Positions 39,246 through 51,119 are shown, counted from the first letter of the stretch. The stretch: 64,000 nt of DNA from Valencia hispanica (GCA_963556495.2 OY747705.1:21223501-21287500); one strand, 5' to 3'. The notes: generated from the letters alone by a model not told the origin. Made by a program: numbers and translations.

Positions 39246-39285
<40 letters not shown>
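39239..39285 (+). repeat. (CA)n array, left of the MITE
   Basis: About 23 CA units with one C interruption. Confidence 0.9.
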
Positions 39286-39288
<3 letters not shown>

Positions 39289-39293
39289 GTCTT

Positions 39294-39553
39294 GCTATAC
39301 TTGTGTTGACATTGTATTGACTTCCATTGATTTTACTATGCCTAACCCAGACACTTTCCCTAAACCTAACCATTACTGATACATGCCTAACCCTAAACTT
39401 AACCTAAACCTAATTCACACCATACCTCTAAACCTAACTAGTAGAGTTTAATAGCTAGTTAAACATTGTGGGGACCAGGCAAAATGTCCTCACAACTACA
39501 AATGTCCACACAAGGGTGGTGGGCTGTCAAAGGTTGGTCCTCACAAGTATAGC
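39294..39553. mobile_element. MITE-like element between two CA arrays
   Basis: GCTATACTTGTGTTGAC at the left and GTCCTCACAAGTATAGC at the right are inverted (13 of the outer 17 positions pair). The interior has CCTAACCCTAAACTTAACC, a degenerate C/A-rich stretch that resembles telomere repeats by chance. CA arrays abut both sides (39239-39285, 39561-39619), so the copy may have been inserted into, or spread together with, a microsatellite. Confidence 0.55.
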
Positions 39554-39560
39554 TATACAT

Positions 39561-39601
<41 letters not shown>

Positions 39602-39619
39602 CACACACACACACACACA
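39561..39619 (+). repeat. (CA)n array, right of the MITE
   Basis: About 29 CA units with one GC interruption. Confidence 0.9.
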
Positions 39620-40590
39620 TCCTCCTACACCATTTCCAAACACCATTACTACCTTTTTTCTTTCCACCTGTCTGCTGCTTTCCACACGTCTCCTTCAAAT
39701 ACATTGAGTTACACCACACTTACCCACATACAGCACTCTATTAAGTATTAATTTCTGTGTTCGCTGCACACATCCCCTTCACCCTGTCGGACCCCCTCCC
39801 AAATGTAGGAGCGCACAGTTTTTCTTTTGAAAATTGCTCTGTGTATGGAAAGGGGGCTCATAGCAGCCAGTGCAAGCACCTCTCAAGTGTTTGTGTTTGG
39901 GGAAAGAGAGGAGAAGGGGGTAGGAGGGTTTATAAATACCCTCTCAGAGCTCTATAGAGTGGGCTCCAGTGGGCTCTGTTTGAAGTAACAGACTGTAGAC
40001 CTGCTGGGGGGGATCTGACCTCAGTCCCTACAGAAAACCCCCCCAATTCCTACAGCAAGTCGGTCAATATCTTGCTTTCTCCTTCACATGAACGCCCCTC
40101 CTTTTTTTCTCTGCTACCGTCTGTGGTTCTGACACACACAAACACGCACGCCTGCACACACACAAATACACACACTTTGTCTCACTCGTTCATCTTTTAT
40201 TTTCTTGTCTCTATTCTTTCCCTGTCTCCTCTATCTCTCATTTACACACACACATGCACACACGGAGACACACCGAAACACAAAATGCTTACTTTTGTGC
40301 ATCAGTCACTCAGTCCCCCATTGCGACTCAAACTGCATTAATATTGAATCAAACAGCAGTGTCTCCAGCTAGCAGGCAACAGCCATTCTCACTGCCTTGC
40401 CCTCCCCTCTCAGTCTTTCTCTCACCGCAGGCTGGATCCCTGTCTACACTCTACAGGATGGAAGGAATATTCCCACTGGGGAGGATGCATGGATTAGCTT
40501 TAAATCAACTTTAATATGGCAATAGAGATGGGGCTGTAGCATCACTGCTGGTGTATAAACTAGTTTTATGTGTCTAAGTACTAGTTAATA
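39620..40590. other. Intronic, no gene
   Basis: Pyrimidine-rich with short CA runs. Nothing recognised. Confidence 0.5.
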
Positions 40591-41938
40591 CAGTCCCTTG
40601 CAAAAGTATTTATGCTAGCTGCGCCTTTTCACATTCTGTCACCTGACAACCAGAAACTTCAATTTGTTTTATTGAGATTTTATATGACTAACCAATACAG
40701 ACTTTTACATAATTGTGAAGCAGCTGGAGAATATGCATGTTTTACAAATCTAAATCGGAAAAACTTAGCTTGCATATGTATTCAGCTCTCTTTACTTTGT
40801 TACCCCTAAATACAATCAAATGCAGTGTTCGGAAGTCACCTAACTATTATATAAAGTCAAAAAGTGCGTAATTTGTTCTCAGTATAAAATCTTATTCTAT
40901 GCCTCAGGGATTTGTTAGAGAACATTAGTGAACAAACAGTGTCATGAAGACCAACACAAGCAGCATACAGGGTCAGGGATGAAGGTGTGGAGAAGCTTAA
41001 AGCACATTAATATTGTAAAACAGCACTCCAAACTTTAAACATATCACGAATACTGCTATACCCCTTATCTAAAAAGTTATAGAGTGTAGCATGATGGAAA
41101 CCTACTTGGAAATTGCAGCCTTTATAAACTGTCAGATTGGGCAAGGAGAGCCTTCAATGGAGAAAACGTCAAGAGCCCCCATGTAAGTCAGGAGGAGCTG
41201 CAGAGATCTACAGCACAGGTTTGAGAATCTGTCAATAGGACAACAACCGAAATATAAAGAAACACAGCCTCTGGAAAAACGTAACACCATTGTTAAAAGA
41301 AACTCCTCGGAAGTCTCTTTTAAAGTTTGCCACATAGGGAAAACAACTTTTTGACCAGCTTGCAAAACAATATCTGTGGGAGAAATCTAACACTGTGCCC
41401 TGAACACACCATATTCACTGTGAAACATGGTGGTAGCAGCATCATGCTTTGTGGAGGCCTTTTATTCAGCAGGGACAGGGGAACTGGTCAGAGATGATGG
41501 GAAAACAGGGTAGAGGCTGAAAAAGATTTGAGACTGGGGCAGAGGTTCATCTTTCTGCAGAAGAATGATCCTAAACACACAGCCACAGCTACAATATAAT
41601 TATTTTAATACAAAATATTCAAGTGTTAGAATGGCCTAGTCAATAGGCAGAAAAGTCCATGTCTACATAATGTAAGTGAAAAGCTGGTTGAGACAAACCC
41701 CAAAAGATTCAGAGATGCAACTGGGCTGAAATGGGCTGAATACAAATGCACACCACACCTTTCATATCTTTATTTATCCAAAAAATAGGCAACCATGTTT
41801 AGCTTTTTCCTCCACTAATCATACATGACTTTGTGTTGGTCAATCCCATATCAGTAAACACACTGAGGTTAGTGGTGGCAAGATGACAAAATTGAAAAAA
41901 ATAATTTAAATACATGAATACCTTTGCAAGGCACTACA
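40591..41938 (+). mobile_element. Tc1/mariner-like transposon remnant, copy 2 (nearly full length)
   Basis: Starts CAGTCCCTTGCAAAAGTA and ends CTTTGCAAGGCACTAC, imperfect inverted ends, preceded by TA. Between them, in order, are recognisable transposase segments: GAACAAACAGTGTCATGAAG, GGAGGAGCTGCAGAGATC, CATGGTGGTAGCAGCATCAT (HGGSSIM, from HGGGSIM) and AGAATGGCCTAGTCAATAG (EWP). Frame broken throughout. It lies inside the onecut3 intron and ends 157 bp before the exon 2 acceptor. Confidence 0.85.
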
Positions 41939-42095
41939 GTTACTTTTATTCTCCTCCACCTTCTCTTTTTGTTTTGTCGTCATGAAAATAATCACTTCTG
42001 TGTATTTACCTTGTTTCTTTTTTGTTTGTTTTCTTTCCCTCCTCGGCTTTCCCACTCTCATCGCCATCCCTCCCACCGCTGCCACCCAAACCAAG

Positions 42096-42388
42096 CCTGC
42101 AAGCGCAAAGAACAGGAGCAACACAAGGACCGCAACACAGCGCCCAAGAAACAGCGTCTAGTCTTCACGGACCTGCAGCGCCGCACGCTCATCGCCATCT
42201 TTAAGGAGAACAAACGCCCGTCCAAGGAAATGCAGATCACCATCTCCCAGCAGCTCGGCCTGGAGCTCAGCACCGTCAGCAACTTCTTCATGAATGCACG
42301 CCGCCGCTGCGTGGACCGCTGGCACGACGACCACGGCGCCAGCCCTGGGCAGCCGGGAACCTCCACCACCACCTTCTCTAAGGCCTGA
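42096..42388 (+). CDS. onecut3: Onecut3 coding exon 2: homeodomain and C-terminus
   Basis: Encodes residues 347-443 and TGA. It opens with the linker ACKRKEQEQHKDRN, then the divergent Onecut homeodomain from about 364 (KKQRLVFTDLQRRTL) to 423. The recognition helix is LSTVSNFFMNARRR. It carries the Phe48-Met50 pair that defines Onecut homeodomains, where most homeodomains have Trp48. The tail GTSTTTFSKA ends as in ONECUT3. The open frame extends 5' of 42096 into the intron, but that part translates the end of a transposon and the pyrimidine tract and is not coding. The acceptor CCAAG|CC at 42095/42096 is set by phase and by the conserved AACKRKEQE junction seen throughout the family. Confidence 0.95.
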
Positions 42389-42704
42389 AAGGAGAAGGAG
42401 GAGGAATAGGAGGCCTTCAAGAGGGCTGGGGAATCAGGTTGGAGCAGCAGGCGTCACAAGGAGGTGGCTGTGAAACCTGTATTTGATGACCCTACCTGGC
42501 CCGGACTGCCTGAAAAAAAACCTTCGTGCCATGCAATCATCATTCTTGTCAGTCAAAATCTCAAGCTCTTACCCGAAAGAAGCAGAATCTAGGAGGTGAA
42601 GTGTGAGGTCAGGTTCACTCTGCTTTACTCACACAAGGACAATCATTGATTTAGTCTTTTTTTTTGCTTTTAAGTAACTTTTACATCTGACAAAGCAAAG
42701 TGAC

Positions 42705-42712
42705 ACCAAAGA
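42705..42712 (+). promoter_or_regulatory. miR-9 8-mer seed match
   Basis: ACCAAAGA is the perfect complement of miR-9-5p positions 2-8 plus the A opposite position 1. It lies 317 nt after the onecut3 stop codon. Onecut mRNAs are established miR-9 targets in vertebrates. Confidence 0.5.
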
Positions 42713-45121
42713 TTTGATCATTTTCTTGGACGGTTTCTACATTTTGCCAGCCTCTTCCTTCAACTCACCTCCTTTGTGTCTGCCTCCTTTTTCATGCCCC
42801 CTCTATGGAAGCAACAAGGGCGAAAGAACGGCAATAAATCTGACGAGACAACAGCACATAGCCTTATTATCAGTGCCCCATCCTGCACATTCACATACAG
42901 ACAGACGGAGAGAAGGCCGTCGTAAAGAAAATAGTGCAGCCTATGAAAAAACAAACAACAAGGCTTTCCAATTCTTTGCCTCCACCTCCACCCCTTTTTT
43001 CTCCTGTAGTCTCCTTCATTCCTCAGCCAAAGGTATTCCCTGATGGCCAGCCATTTCAGAAAGCAGCTCTGGCTGATCATACAGCAAACTAATGAATTGA
43101 AAAATGAATCGATACAGATGGAGAAAGTGGCTACTTGACCCTCACCTCCCCTTTCCGCCTACTGAAGGTGAAGCTCAAGACGCTCGGCAGGAGACCTTCA
43201 CCTCTTCCAGGTCCAGGTTATATTTTTGCACAGATGTCAAAGGGCCTGCAGTGAGAGATGTCATTGTTACTCCTACCCTGAGCCTATAGAGTCTGAGTTG
43301 GCTTGACCAAAAGGAGAGGCCGGCGAGATGTCTGGACATGCTCTTTGTTCTGCTGGGAGCTCAAATCAATAACTGGGAACCGAACGATGACAACAACACG
43401 CTCGGGCATCCAGCCAAACTACATTACAGCTGCATTTAAAAAAAAGCAGAGGAGCACACAGAAGACAACACACAAAGGCCTCGAAAGCAGCAGGCAACAA
43501 ACCAACAGCACACCACTCCGTCCTAGTCCTGTCTACACTGGCAGAACAACAGTGCCCCCTGCTGTTGTCAGCAGAGCAAAAAAGAAAAAAGAAAAAAAAA
43601 GGCGGGGGGGCTAGGTGGGAGAAGTGAGGGCAGAGGAGAGGGAGGAAAGGGAAGAGCCACTAGATGCTGAGGAGAAGTCACGGCACAACACATTCAGGCC
43701 CTCGCAGCTCTTTGAAGGTGGATCAATAGCTAACCATTATCCTATTGTTGTTCCTCATCCAACCAGCGCTGGTGGAGCTGGAGGAGGGGGGGATGGTTGA
43801 GATGAATGCTTAAAAAAACCCAAAAACGCAGGGATTTAGCAAAGGCAGGGAATTACTGTATGTAGGCAGGAATTAACAAATGACCAAAAGAAAAAACTAC
43901 TACTGAAAAAGAAGAGAGAAGTGCATCAGGGGGAAACAGAAAGGCGAGACAGACTCATTGGAGGTTCAAATTCAGATTTTTTGTTTGGAGGCTTTATATT
44001 TTGCATTCCTTTTATCTGTTTGCAAAAGAAATATCTTAAACTGATAATTTAATGTAAACCTTATGGTTATGAATCAGTAGCTAACCCAAAGCAAACCAAC
44101 GCACTCACAATGACAAACAGTGCCAATGCTTACTGCCTTAATGTGAGAATACGGTACTAAGGTCAACACACTCTACAGTGCACCTCACTGATGAAGGGCG
44201 GTGTGTGCCATAGCAACAAACAATCAGCTTTTAAATGAATTAAAATAAACTTTTTTTAGTAAAAACAAATGGAAAAAAGAATCGGATTTTACGGCAAACC
44301 CAAACCTCAAATAACTAAAGCAGGAAAAAAAAATTTATCAACACAAAACTGGACAAATTTCTCACTCAATCTTTGGTTCTCTACCTCCTTTTTCGTCCCT
44401 CTAATCTAATCCCATTGGCCCTCGCCCTTTCTCTCTTCCTCTCTATAATGATGCGGGTATTTAATTAGTACCATAGACACAAAGTTTCTATTTCTTGTTA
44501 CTATTGTGCTCTGTTGTGCATACGTAAGGCACCTTGTTGAATAATCAAAAAACCAAAAAAGGAAGGACTTTTTAAAAAGAAAAGGGAGGATGCAAGGACT
44601 TGGTCTGCTGAAGGATATTTTTTTTTTGCAGACTTGAAGGAGACATTTGCAGAAAGAAGAGGAAGAAAGAGAAAACAGGGAGCTGCAGAGAAGAAGAATT
44701 AATGGACACTTTCTCTCTTCTGGCGTTTCATGTCAGAAATGTGCTAATCTCTAGATGAACCTCAAGAACACAGGGGGGACAAAATGTGACCTCCAAACGT
44801 CCTGGCTTACTCGTTTGCTCTGTCGAAGGGGGACGTGTGGGGGTGGTTAATAGTAATCTGTGTGGTCTTAAAATGCAACTGTAGCATTTCCAACAATGTA
44901 GTCAGATTAGTGGTGCAGATTAGATAACAAATGGTCACTATAGTGGAGTTGATGGTTGATGACTAACGTCATGCTGCTGTGAGCAGCGAGTCAACATCGC
45001 CAAAGGAAGATGAGCTAAAATCGACTAGTACAATTCAGTAACCATAGGTAGATAGATAGACTCAGCTCTATAGTTATGAGGCTGACAAAATGACATTTGT
45101 TTGTAGTGAGAACCAGTGTGG

Positions 45122-45129
45122 CTACCTCA
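45122..45129 (+). promoter_or_regulatory. let-7 8-mer seed match
   Basis: CTACCTCA is the exact let-7 8-mer target. It sits 34 nt before a miR-9 8-mer, a spacing at which two miRNA sites can act together. Use as a site requires that the onecut3 3'UTR extends this far. Confidence 0.35.
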
Positions 45130-45162
45130 CTAAGCTGAGTGGTTTGTGAAACCGCCACTAAT

Positions 45163-45170
45163 ACCAAAGA
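45163..45170 (+). promoter_or_regulatory. miR-9 8-mer seed match
   Basis: ACCAAAGA, second exact miR-9 8-mer downstream of onecut3. A third lies at 49338-49345, and a 7-mer-m8 (ACCAAAG followed by G) at 47324-47330. Confidence 0.4.
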
Positions 45171-46360
45171 TACTGCAGCCTACCAGTCGCAAACTGCCTA
45201 GGGGGACACAATCCAAAAATTGAAATAAAGCAAAACCCCTCTCCTTCTTTTTGCCCCACAAAAATTTCACACATTGACAAGTATTAAAGACGCACATGAC
45301 ATTCATTTCTAACAGTGCAGTCAGACTGCATCGTGCCACTTAGGAGAAGGTGGTTGCCTTGCAGATAGAGTTGAGTGCCTTTTCCCTTCAACCACGGGTG
45401 GGACTGCACTGGTCACACACACAGAAAACACACGCAGTCACGCAGATGCATGCATGCTCTCTCACAAACATGCGCTCACACAGACAATGCACCCATAATT
45501 GGATGGACAGATGGGAGAGGGGGGGTGCAAAGAGAGGGACACAGAGTGGGGGCTATGTCAGCATTTTCTCTCATATTGACTTTCCATCTTGATACACTAG
45601 AATACAAGCACTTTATCACGTAGAAAGTCTATAAAACATTTTCTCTACACCATTTATTTGATACAAACCTATGTGTTACCCCTTAATCTTTCAGTCTTTG
45701 TTACTGTATTGTTAATCATCTCTTAGCTTGCCAACCTTTCATTTTTCTCATTCTTTTGCCCAACGTGCTTATGCTCTCAGCCATTTTTAGCTTTCTCACA
45801 TCAGAGATATTTTTGTGTAACAGAGAAAGAGGGGGCCTAAAAAAGGCTGCTGGTTTTAAGCACTCGGGGCATCTGCATTTCATATGACCAACAGTCCACT
45901 GCGTGCAAGCACAGATGCTGCACTAGAATAGTGTGGAAGACTCAAACTCTCTCCTCCCTCCACCTTGTCTGTCCAGACAACACTTCCCCCTGGCTAGTGC
46001 CAAGACTCGGTAGGCATGTGTTTGACAATTAATTCTGAAATACCTCAAAAACCTTTCATGTAAACTTTATGTAATTTAAAGCTGAAAATAATACTGCTAA
46101 TGATAACAATGATTATGAAACTATGATACTTATGATAGTTAGTTTTGGAACTTGTGACTTGAAGCTTTATACTGTTAAAAATTCCTTTTATCCGTTTGCT
46201 TATTTTTCTCGTATGTTCTCTCAGTTAGGTTTTTGCTACGGCATGTACTTACTGTTTTCATAAAAGGAAAAGACATTGTGAATGTTTCTGTGGAGGACTA
46301 GCTGAGAAGAAGAAAAGACAAAAGTGAAGGCCAGGATAGAGAGAGAGCATGAGAGACTTA

Positions 46361-47229
46361 CAGTGACTTGCAAATGTTTTCATAAACCATTTACATTTTC
46401 ACATTTTGTGACATTAAAACCACAAACTTTAATGCATTCTATTGGGATTTTATGTCATAGAACAACACAAAGAAGTGTAGAACTGTGAAATAGAAGAAAA
46501 ATCAGATAGGGTTTTTTTTTTTACAAATAAAAAATCTGAAAAGGGTGGCATATGTATTCAATTCCTCTGACTTCATACTTTTTATTCTTTAATATTATTC
46601 TTTGCGAAATTGCTCAAGTTCAGTCGATGAGCATGATGCTGCCACCACCATGTTTCTTGATGGGGGTGGTATGTTCAGGGTAATGTTAAGATTTAATTTT
46701 CTGCCTCACATACAATTTTGAGTGTAGACCAAAAAGTTCAATTGACTGCTTGTTTTATGAATGCTCTTTGCCTGCCCTGTTAGTTTTAGATAGAAGTCTG
46801 TCTTGGGATGTCTGCGTCTGTGCCATACTTTTTCCATTTTCGATGTTTGGATTGAAGAGTGCTCTGTTAGATGTTCCGTTGTTTTATAGCCTAACCCTGC
46901 TTCAACTATATTCAGGACCTTTCTGTTTGTTCACTGATATTCTCTAAAATACCCTCTGAGGCCTTTACTTAATGGCTGGTTTTATACCTAAATTAAAACA
47001 GATGTGTCGACACTATTTAGTAATTAGGAGACTTTTAAATGAAATTAGTTGCACTGAATTTTATTTAGAGGTCTCAAAATAAAGAGATGTGCATGTGACC
47101 CTTCTCAGATTGTTTTTTGGGGAATTCCACTTCTCAGCTATGTGCTATTTTTTCATATGACATAAAATCTCTATAAAATGCATTGAAGTTGAAGTTCAAG
47201 AGGTATTAATACTTTTGCAAGGCACTGTA
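46361..47229 (-). mobile_element. Tc1/mariner-like transposon remnant, copy 3 (internally deleted)
   Basis: CAGTGACTTGCAAATG at the left and TTTTGCAAGGCACTGTA at the right are inverted ends, flanked by TA on both sides. ATGCTGCCACCACCATG near 46,640 is the reversed transposase HGGGSI block. About 870 bp, well short of full length. Confidence 0.85.
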
Positions 47230-49821
47230 GTTCCAAGCTCTCGCCCAGATGACTACATTCAAGGAAAAAAACAAAACAAAACAGAAATTTAAAATGAACT
47301 TTAAACCAAAAATTAGATGTTAAACCAAAGGAGGAATGACCTCACATTTATTGTTAGCTTTCTTCTGCCTTTTAGTTGTCTTTTCTCTGAGAAAAAAAAA
47401 AAAAGATGAAACCGTTACTTTTAAAGGTTCCTGGGTGTGTTCAAGTGCTCCTGATGTTCTTAGATAATTAAAGACCAGCGCCTCCTGTTGAAAAGAAGGT
47501 GCACTTTCTTTCTTTTCTTTTGTGCATGGATATTGTATAACTGTAAAGAAACCAACAGGAATGACCTGTGATTTTGTGGGGAGAGGAAGAGGATAGAAAG
47601 ACTCTGGAGCGGGTGGAGACGGGATGGGGGAATATTTTGGTTATCAAAATAAATGCCAGAAAAAAAGGGTGGGGAGGTATTTGGGTTTTAGGTGTTGGAG
47701 GGGTTGTTGTTTTTAGACTTTCCGTCACTGTTGGATTCACTGGTTGTGTGCATGTGTTGTTGCAACCCTTCCCCCCTTTTCCCCCAATGTTTCTTTGATG
47801 TATATAAATCCAGACAGTAGGGGGCAGTGTGTGCTGGGGGAGGTCAAACTCGTCTCCTCCCTAATCAATAGCATTCAATCTTCATTCCTCAGCTCGTGGT
47901 CCATACTCGGGTCTCGGAATGTGTGTCTTGCTTTTCCAAAGACTGGCTGTTTACTTGGAGTTAATCAGAGGGACACACGCCGATCTGAGCGGCCTTGAAT
48001 ATGCCTGTATGTTTGTCTACATGCTTTTTCTTCAATCTGTGTATATGTGTTCATTTGTACCTTTGTGGAAGACAGTGTTTTTTCTATTTTATGTTCCATT
48101 GCTATGGGTTGCAATTTGTCATGCAAAAATCTAAAACCATTTCTTACCGATTGACTGACCAACCAACAGCGGTACCACGTTGCAACCCATTGTCCGGGCT
48201 GAAACATTTCCCCCGTTTGCTGTCAAACAGCATTTTGCTTGGGGTGACGTCTCACAACCGGACTTAACGGGTTGCCCTGGCGGGACCGATGTAGAGACAC
48301 CCCCAGTCACACTGTGCTCTCCCTCTTCTGTTACCTGTTAATCAATCAGAACCAAGTGTCTTTGTGATGGTAGAAGACAATCAGTTTCAAAACAAGAAAA
48401 AAGGTAGAGAGAGGGCAGGACAGTGGGAAGGAGGAAAGGGAGGATAGAAGAACTAAAATCATGGGAGAAGAGGCTCTCTGGATCGAGGTGAACTGCAGTG
48501 TGCAACTGCCAAACAACTGCCCCCTCTCCCCCAACCCCCAACTCACTCAGATATATTCATCTTTCCCGCCATTGTTGGCAGAAATCTCACTTCTTCAACC
48601 TCTCTCGCTCCTCACTCTGCCTCATCTCCTGCCTCTATATAAGAGTACAAAAACACAGTGCTGTAGTGCAAAGACCATGCTTCCCATCACCCACCGCCCG
48701 ACTCCCGCTGATCTAATGATGATGTAGCCAGCCGCGAGGAAATAAAAATGGCTCCGGTTGGTGGCTTTTGCACAGAGAACTATGCAAACACCTGACCCTC
48801 CCCAATCTTAATCGTTGCTGCTGGGTCAGAGTGTATAACCCTCAACCTCTAGCCACCCCTACTCCACATTTTAATACTCACACTTTGACCCTTCTCCACT
48901 TCTTTCATACCGCCTGTCTCATGAGCCAAATGAGGGTGAAGCAGCACCACTCACTCTGTTAGTTTTTGCTTTGAGTGACCAGGGATGGAGTGGCACTGCA
49001 GCACCCTGTATTTTCACTACAACAGCCCCAAACTGCCACTGACGCCAAAATGGAGCCCATGCTGATGTTTTCAAGTGGACTCCCTTTCCTCTCTGCCCCC
49101 TTCCACTCATCATGGCTCCACTGTCCCACAATGTTTGACTGTCTTTGTCCTCAGCGCCAAGGAAGGGCCACAATCAATGCAAAGACACTTAACATTGTTC
49201 CTACTTAAGTTTACAAAGTCGTCTGGAGACAGTGGCTTGTATTGCACATGGACAGACTTATATGTACACAAACAGACATAGGCACATGCTGCAGAGGGTG
49301 AGTCTGCCCCTTTGAGAGTGTTTTTTTCTTTTCTGAGACCAAAGATTAAATCAGAGGTGTGACAATCTGGCTGCCAAACCTGGAAGACAATACTCAGCTT
49401 TCTGGGCTGCTCTACGGATCCTGTGATTTACCCGGCCATGTGGACATTCCACGTCTTGCACTTAAACGCACACATGTACACACCCATAGCCTGGTGTGAA
49501 CCTTCACACAGACACAAACACCTATCCATTTGTGTAGAAACGGGGGAGCAACCCACTCACGTCTGATCAGAAAGCCTCTTTCCCACCCTCCTCCCACTGC
49601 AGAAGCCGGAGAGCCTGTGGAGGACTATTAGTTTCACTCTAGTTGAGACTCTCGAAAAGGAAAAAAACCTGAGTAATAACTGTTACAGAAAAATAAAAAA
49701 TCTTAAAAAGGATAATATGGGTAAATTGCGTGTTTTGAAATAAATTAACAAATAAAACAATTGTAAAACAAAATGGGACTGTTGATTTTCTGTGTGTGGA
49801 TTGATTGAAAGGGAAGTAAAT
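47230..49821. other. Intergenic or distal 3'UTR, no gene
   Basis: Pyrimidine-rich, less AT-rich DNA between the two genes. Open frames here are short and unlike any family I know. Candidate polyadenylation signals AATAAA lie on the + strand near 47,650 and at 48741-48746, the latter a plausible end for a 6.4 kb onecut3 3'UTR. Nothing else is recognised. Confidence 0.35.
49338..49345 (+). promoter_or_regulatory. miR-9 8-mer seed match (distal)
   Basis: ACCAAAGA, about 7 kb after the onecut3 stop. It would be functional only if the 3'UTR runs through the Tc1-like insertion at 46.4-47.2 kb. Confidence 0.25.
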
Positions 49822-49866
49822 GTCCATCCATCCATCCATCCATCCATCCATCCATCCATCCATCCA
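49822..49866 (+). repeat. (CCAT)n tandem tail of LINE copy B
   Basis: About ten uninterrupted TCCA/CCAT units. It is the 3' tail of the minus-strand LINE rather than an independent microsatellite. Confidence 0.85.
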
Positions 49867-51115
49867 CTTCTGCTTGTCCAGGATCGGGTCGCAGGTGAAG
49901 AAGCTTAAGTTGAGAGACCCAGTCTTCCGTCTCCCCAGCCACTTGGGCCAGCTCCTCGGGGGGAATCTCAAGGCATTTCTAGGCCAGCTGAGAAACATAG
50001 TCCTTCCAGCATGTTCTAGGTCTTTTGCTGATCGACCGGTAAATCGAGAGCTTCTGCTTTCAGCTCAGCTCTCTCTTCCCCATGACAGACCGGTGCAACG
50101 CCTGCATTACTGCAAATGCCACATTAATCAATCTCCCATTCCATTTTTTTCTCATTTGTGAATAAGACTCCCAGATACTTAAACTCCTCCACTTGGGGCA
50201 GGAACTCGCCCCCGACGTAGAGAAGGCACTCTGCCCTTTTCCAGCTCAAGAACATGGTCTCGGATTTTGAGGTGCTAATTCTCATCCCAGCTTCTTCACA
50301 CTTTGCTGCAAACTGCCCTAGCGGAAGTTGTAGATCACAGTTTGATGAAGCCAAGAGGACCATATAATATGCAAAAAGCAGAGACGCGATCCCGAGGCCA
50401 CCATAACAGATCCCCTCAACACACTGGGTGCGTCCATAATAGTTAAGAACAGAATCTATGACAAAGGGCAATGTTGGCGGAGTACAACTCTCACAGGAAA
50501 CGAGCTCGACTTACTACCGGCAATGCAAACCAAGCTCTGACACCGATCGTACAGGGACCCTTATCAAGGGGCTTGGTACTCCATACTCCCGGAGTACCCC
50601 CCATATGACTCCCCAAGGAACACAGTTGAACACCTTCGACAAGTCCACGAAGCAATTGAATCTTACCCACCCCTGGTGCCTTTCAACCTAGGAGATTTCT
50701 AACTACCTCAGTGATCTCAGCACCAGATATTCAAGAGCCCGTCCCAAATTCCTCAGACCCTGCTTCCAGATTGGAAGGCAAGCTGGTGGGATTTAAGAGG
50801 TCTTTAAAGTAATCCGTCCACTGAACCACGACGTTTGGAGTTGAGGTCAACAGCACACCATCCTCACTGTAAACAGTGTTGGTGGTGCACCACTTCACCC
50901 TCCTGAGGTGCCGGATGGTGGATCAGAATCACCTCGAAGCCATACGGAAGTCGTTCTCCATGGTCACACCGAACTCCTCCCACACCCGGCCCCATGGGTA
51001 AAAGCCCGGGCACCAGGCACTCGCCAGCATGCCCCACCTTCAAGCCTGGTTAAAGAGGGGGCCCCAGTGACCCGCTCCCAGGCGAGGGAACACTGGGCCC
51101 ATTTATGTTCTTCAT
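49822..51115 (-). mobile_element. RTE-like (Rex3-type) LINE remnant, copy B, with (GATG)n tail
   Basis: On the - strand: GGLGIASLLFAYYMVLLASS, then GMRISTSKSETMFLSWKRAE and LPQVEEFKYLGVLF. The FADD motif has decayed to FAYY, which kills the enzyme. On the + strand the copy starts with about ten CCAT units (49822-49866), the typical 3' tandem tail of this LINE. Several frame breaks and an internal deletion between the RT and the 3' end. It sits between the two genes, close to the flippase 3'UTR. Confidence 0.82.
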
Positions 51116-51119
51116 CATA

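Larger units (their letters stand above)
23900..42095 (+). other. onecut3: onecut3 intron 1 (18.2 kb), repeat-poor over most of its length
   Basis: A GT-AG intron between the CUT and homeodomain exons. No further coding exon is recognisable in either strand. From about 24 to 39 kb transposons are nearly absent. The DNA there is a patchwork of AT-rich stretches and more complex blocks with homeobox and CUT-class motifs, CA/TG microsatellites and a tandem-duplicated module. The last 3 kb are different, holding two CA arrays around a MITE and a dead Tc1-like transposon. The contrast suggests that insertions have been removed by selection from the first 15 kb, as expected for a developmental regulator rich in intronic enhancers. 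That is inference; conservation cannot be measured here. Confidence 0.75.
22861..42388 (+). other. onecut3: onecut3 gene span: two coding exons and an 18.2 kb intron
   Basis: The coding sequence joins 22861-23899 to 42096-42388: 1,039 + 293 = 1,332 nt, or 443 codons plus TGA. The junction falls after the first base of codon 347 (G|CC, Ala) and the reading frame is exact across it. The donor reads GCAG|GTGAGT and the acceptor ACCAAG|CCTGC behind a long pyrimidine tract. Two coding exons, the first with the CUT domain and the second with the homeodomain, is the normal Onecut gene structure. Paralogue choice: the start MELTMENIGNLHGVSHS, the stretch TLIAIFKENKRPSK, NARRRCVDRW and the terminal TFSKA match ONECUT3 better than ONECUT1 or ONECUT2 (both end in CTKA). 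This is from memory of the human proteins. Zebrafish-style a/b suffixes cannot be assigned. Confidence 0.93.
42389..46360 (+). other. onecut3: Probable onecut3 3'UTR (proximal part)
   Basis: No gene. Onecut mRNAs typically have very long 3'UTRs (established for mammals), and this stretch fits. Its first 1.5 kb is transposon-free and less AT-rich than the flanks. Exact miR-9 seed matches lie at 42705-42712 and 45163-45170, and a let-7 match at 45122-45129. Candidate AATAAA signals occur at 42833 and 45224, but none can be chosen without transcript data. One CUT-type motif, GATCAATAG, lies at 43721-43729. Confidence 0.4.

Noticed and set aside
39331..39440. CCTAACCCTAAAC text resembling telomere repeats
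   Set aside because: Irregular units inside a MITE-like element, not a (CCCTAA)n array.
44370..44378. TCTTTGGTT, the first nine bases of mature miR-9
   Set aside because: The match stops there and no pairing arm is nearby, so it is not a miR-9 gene.
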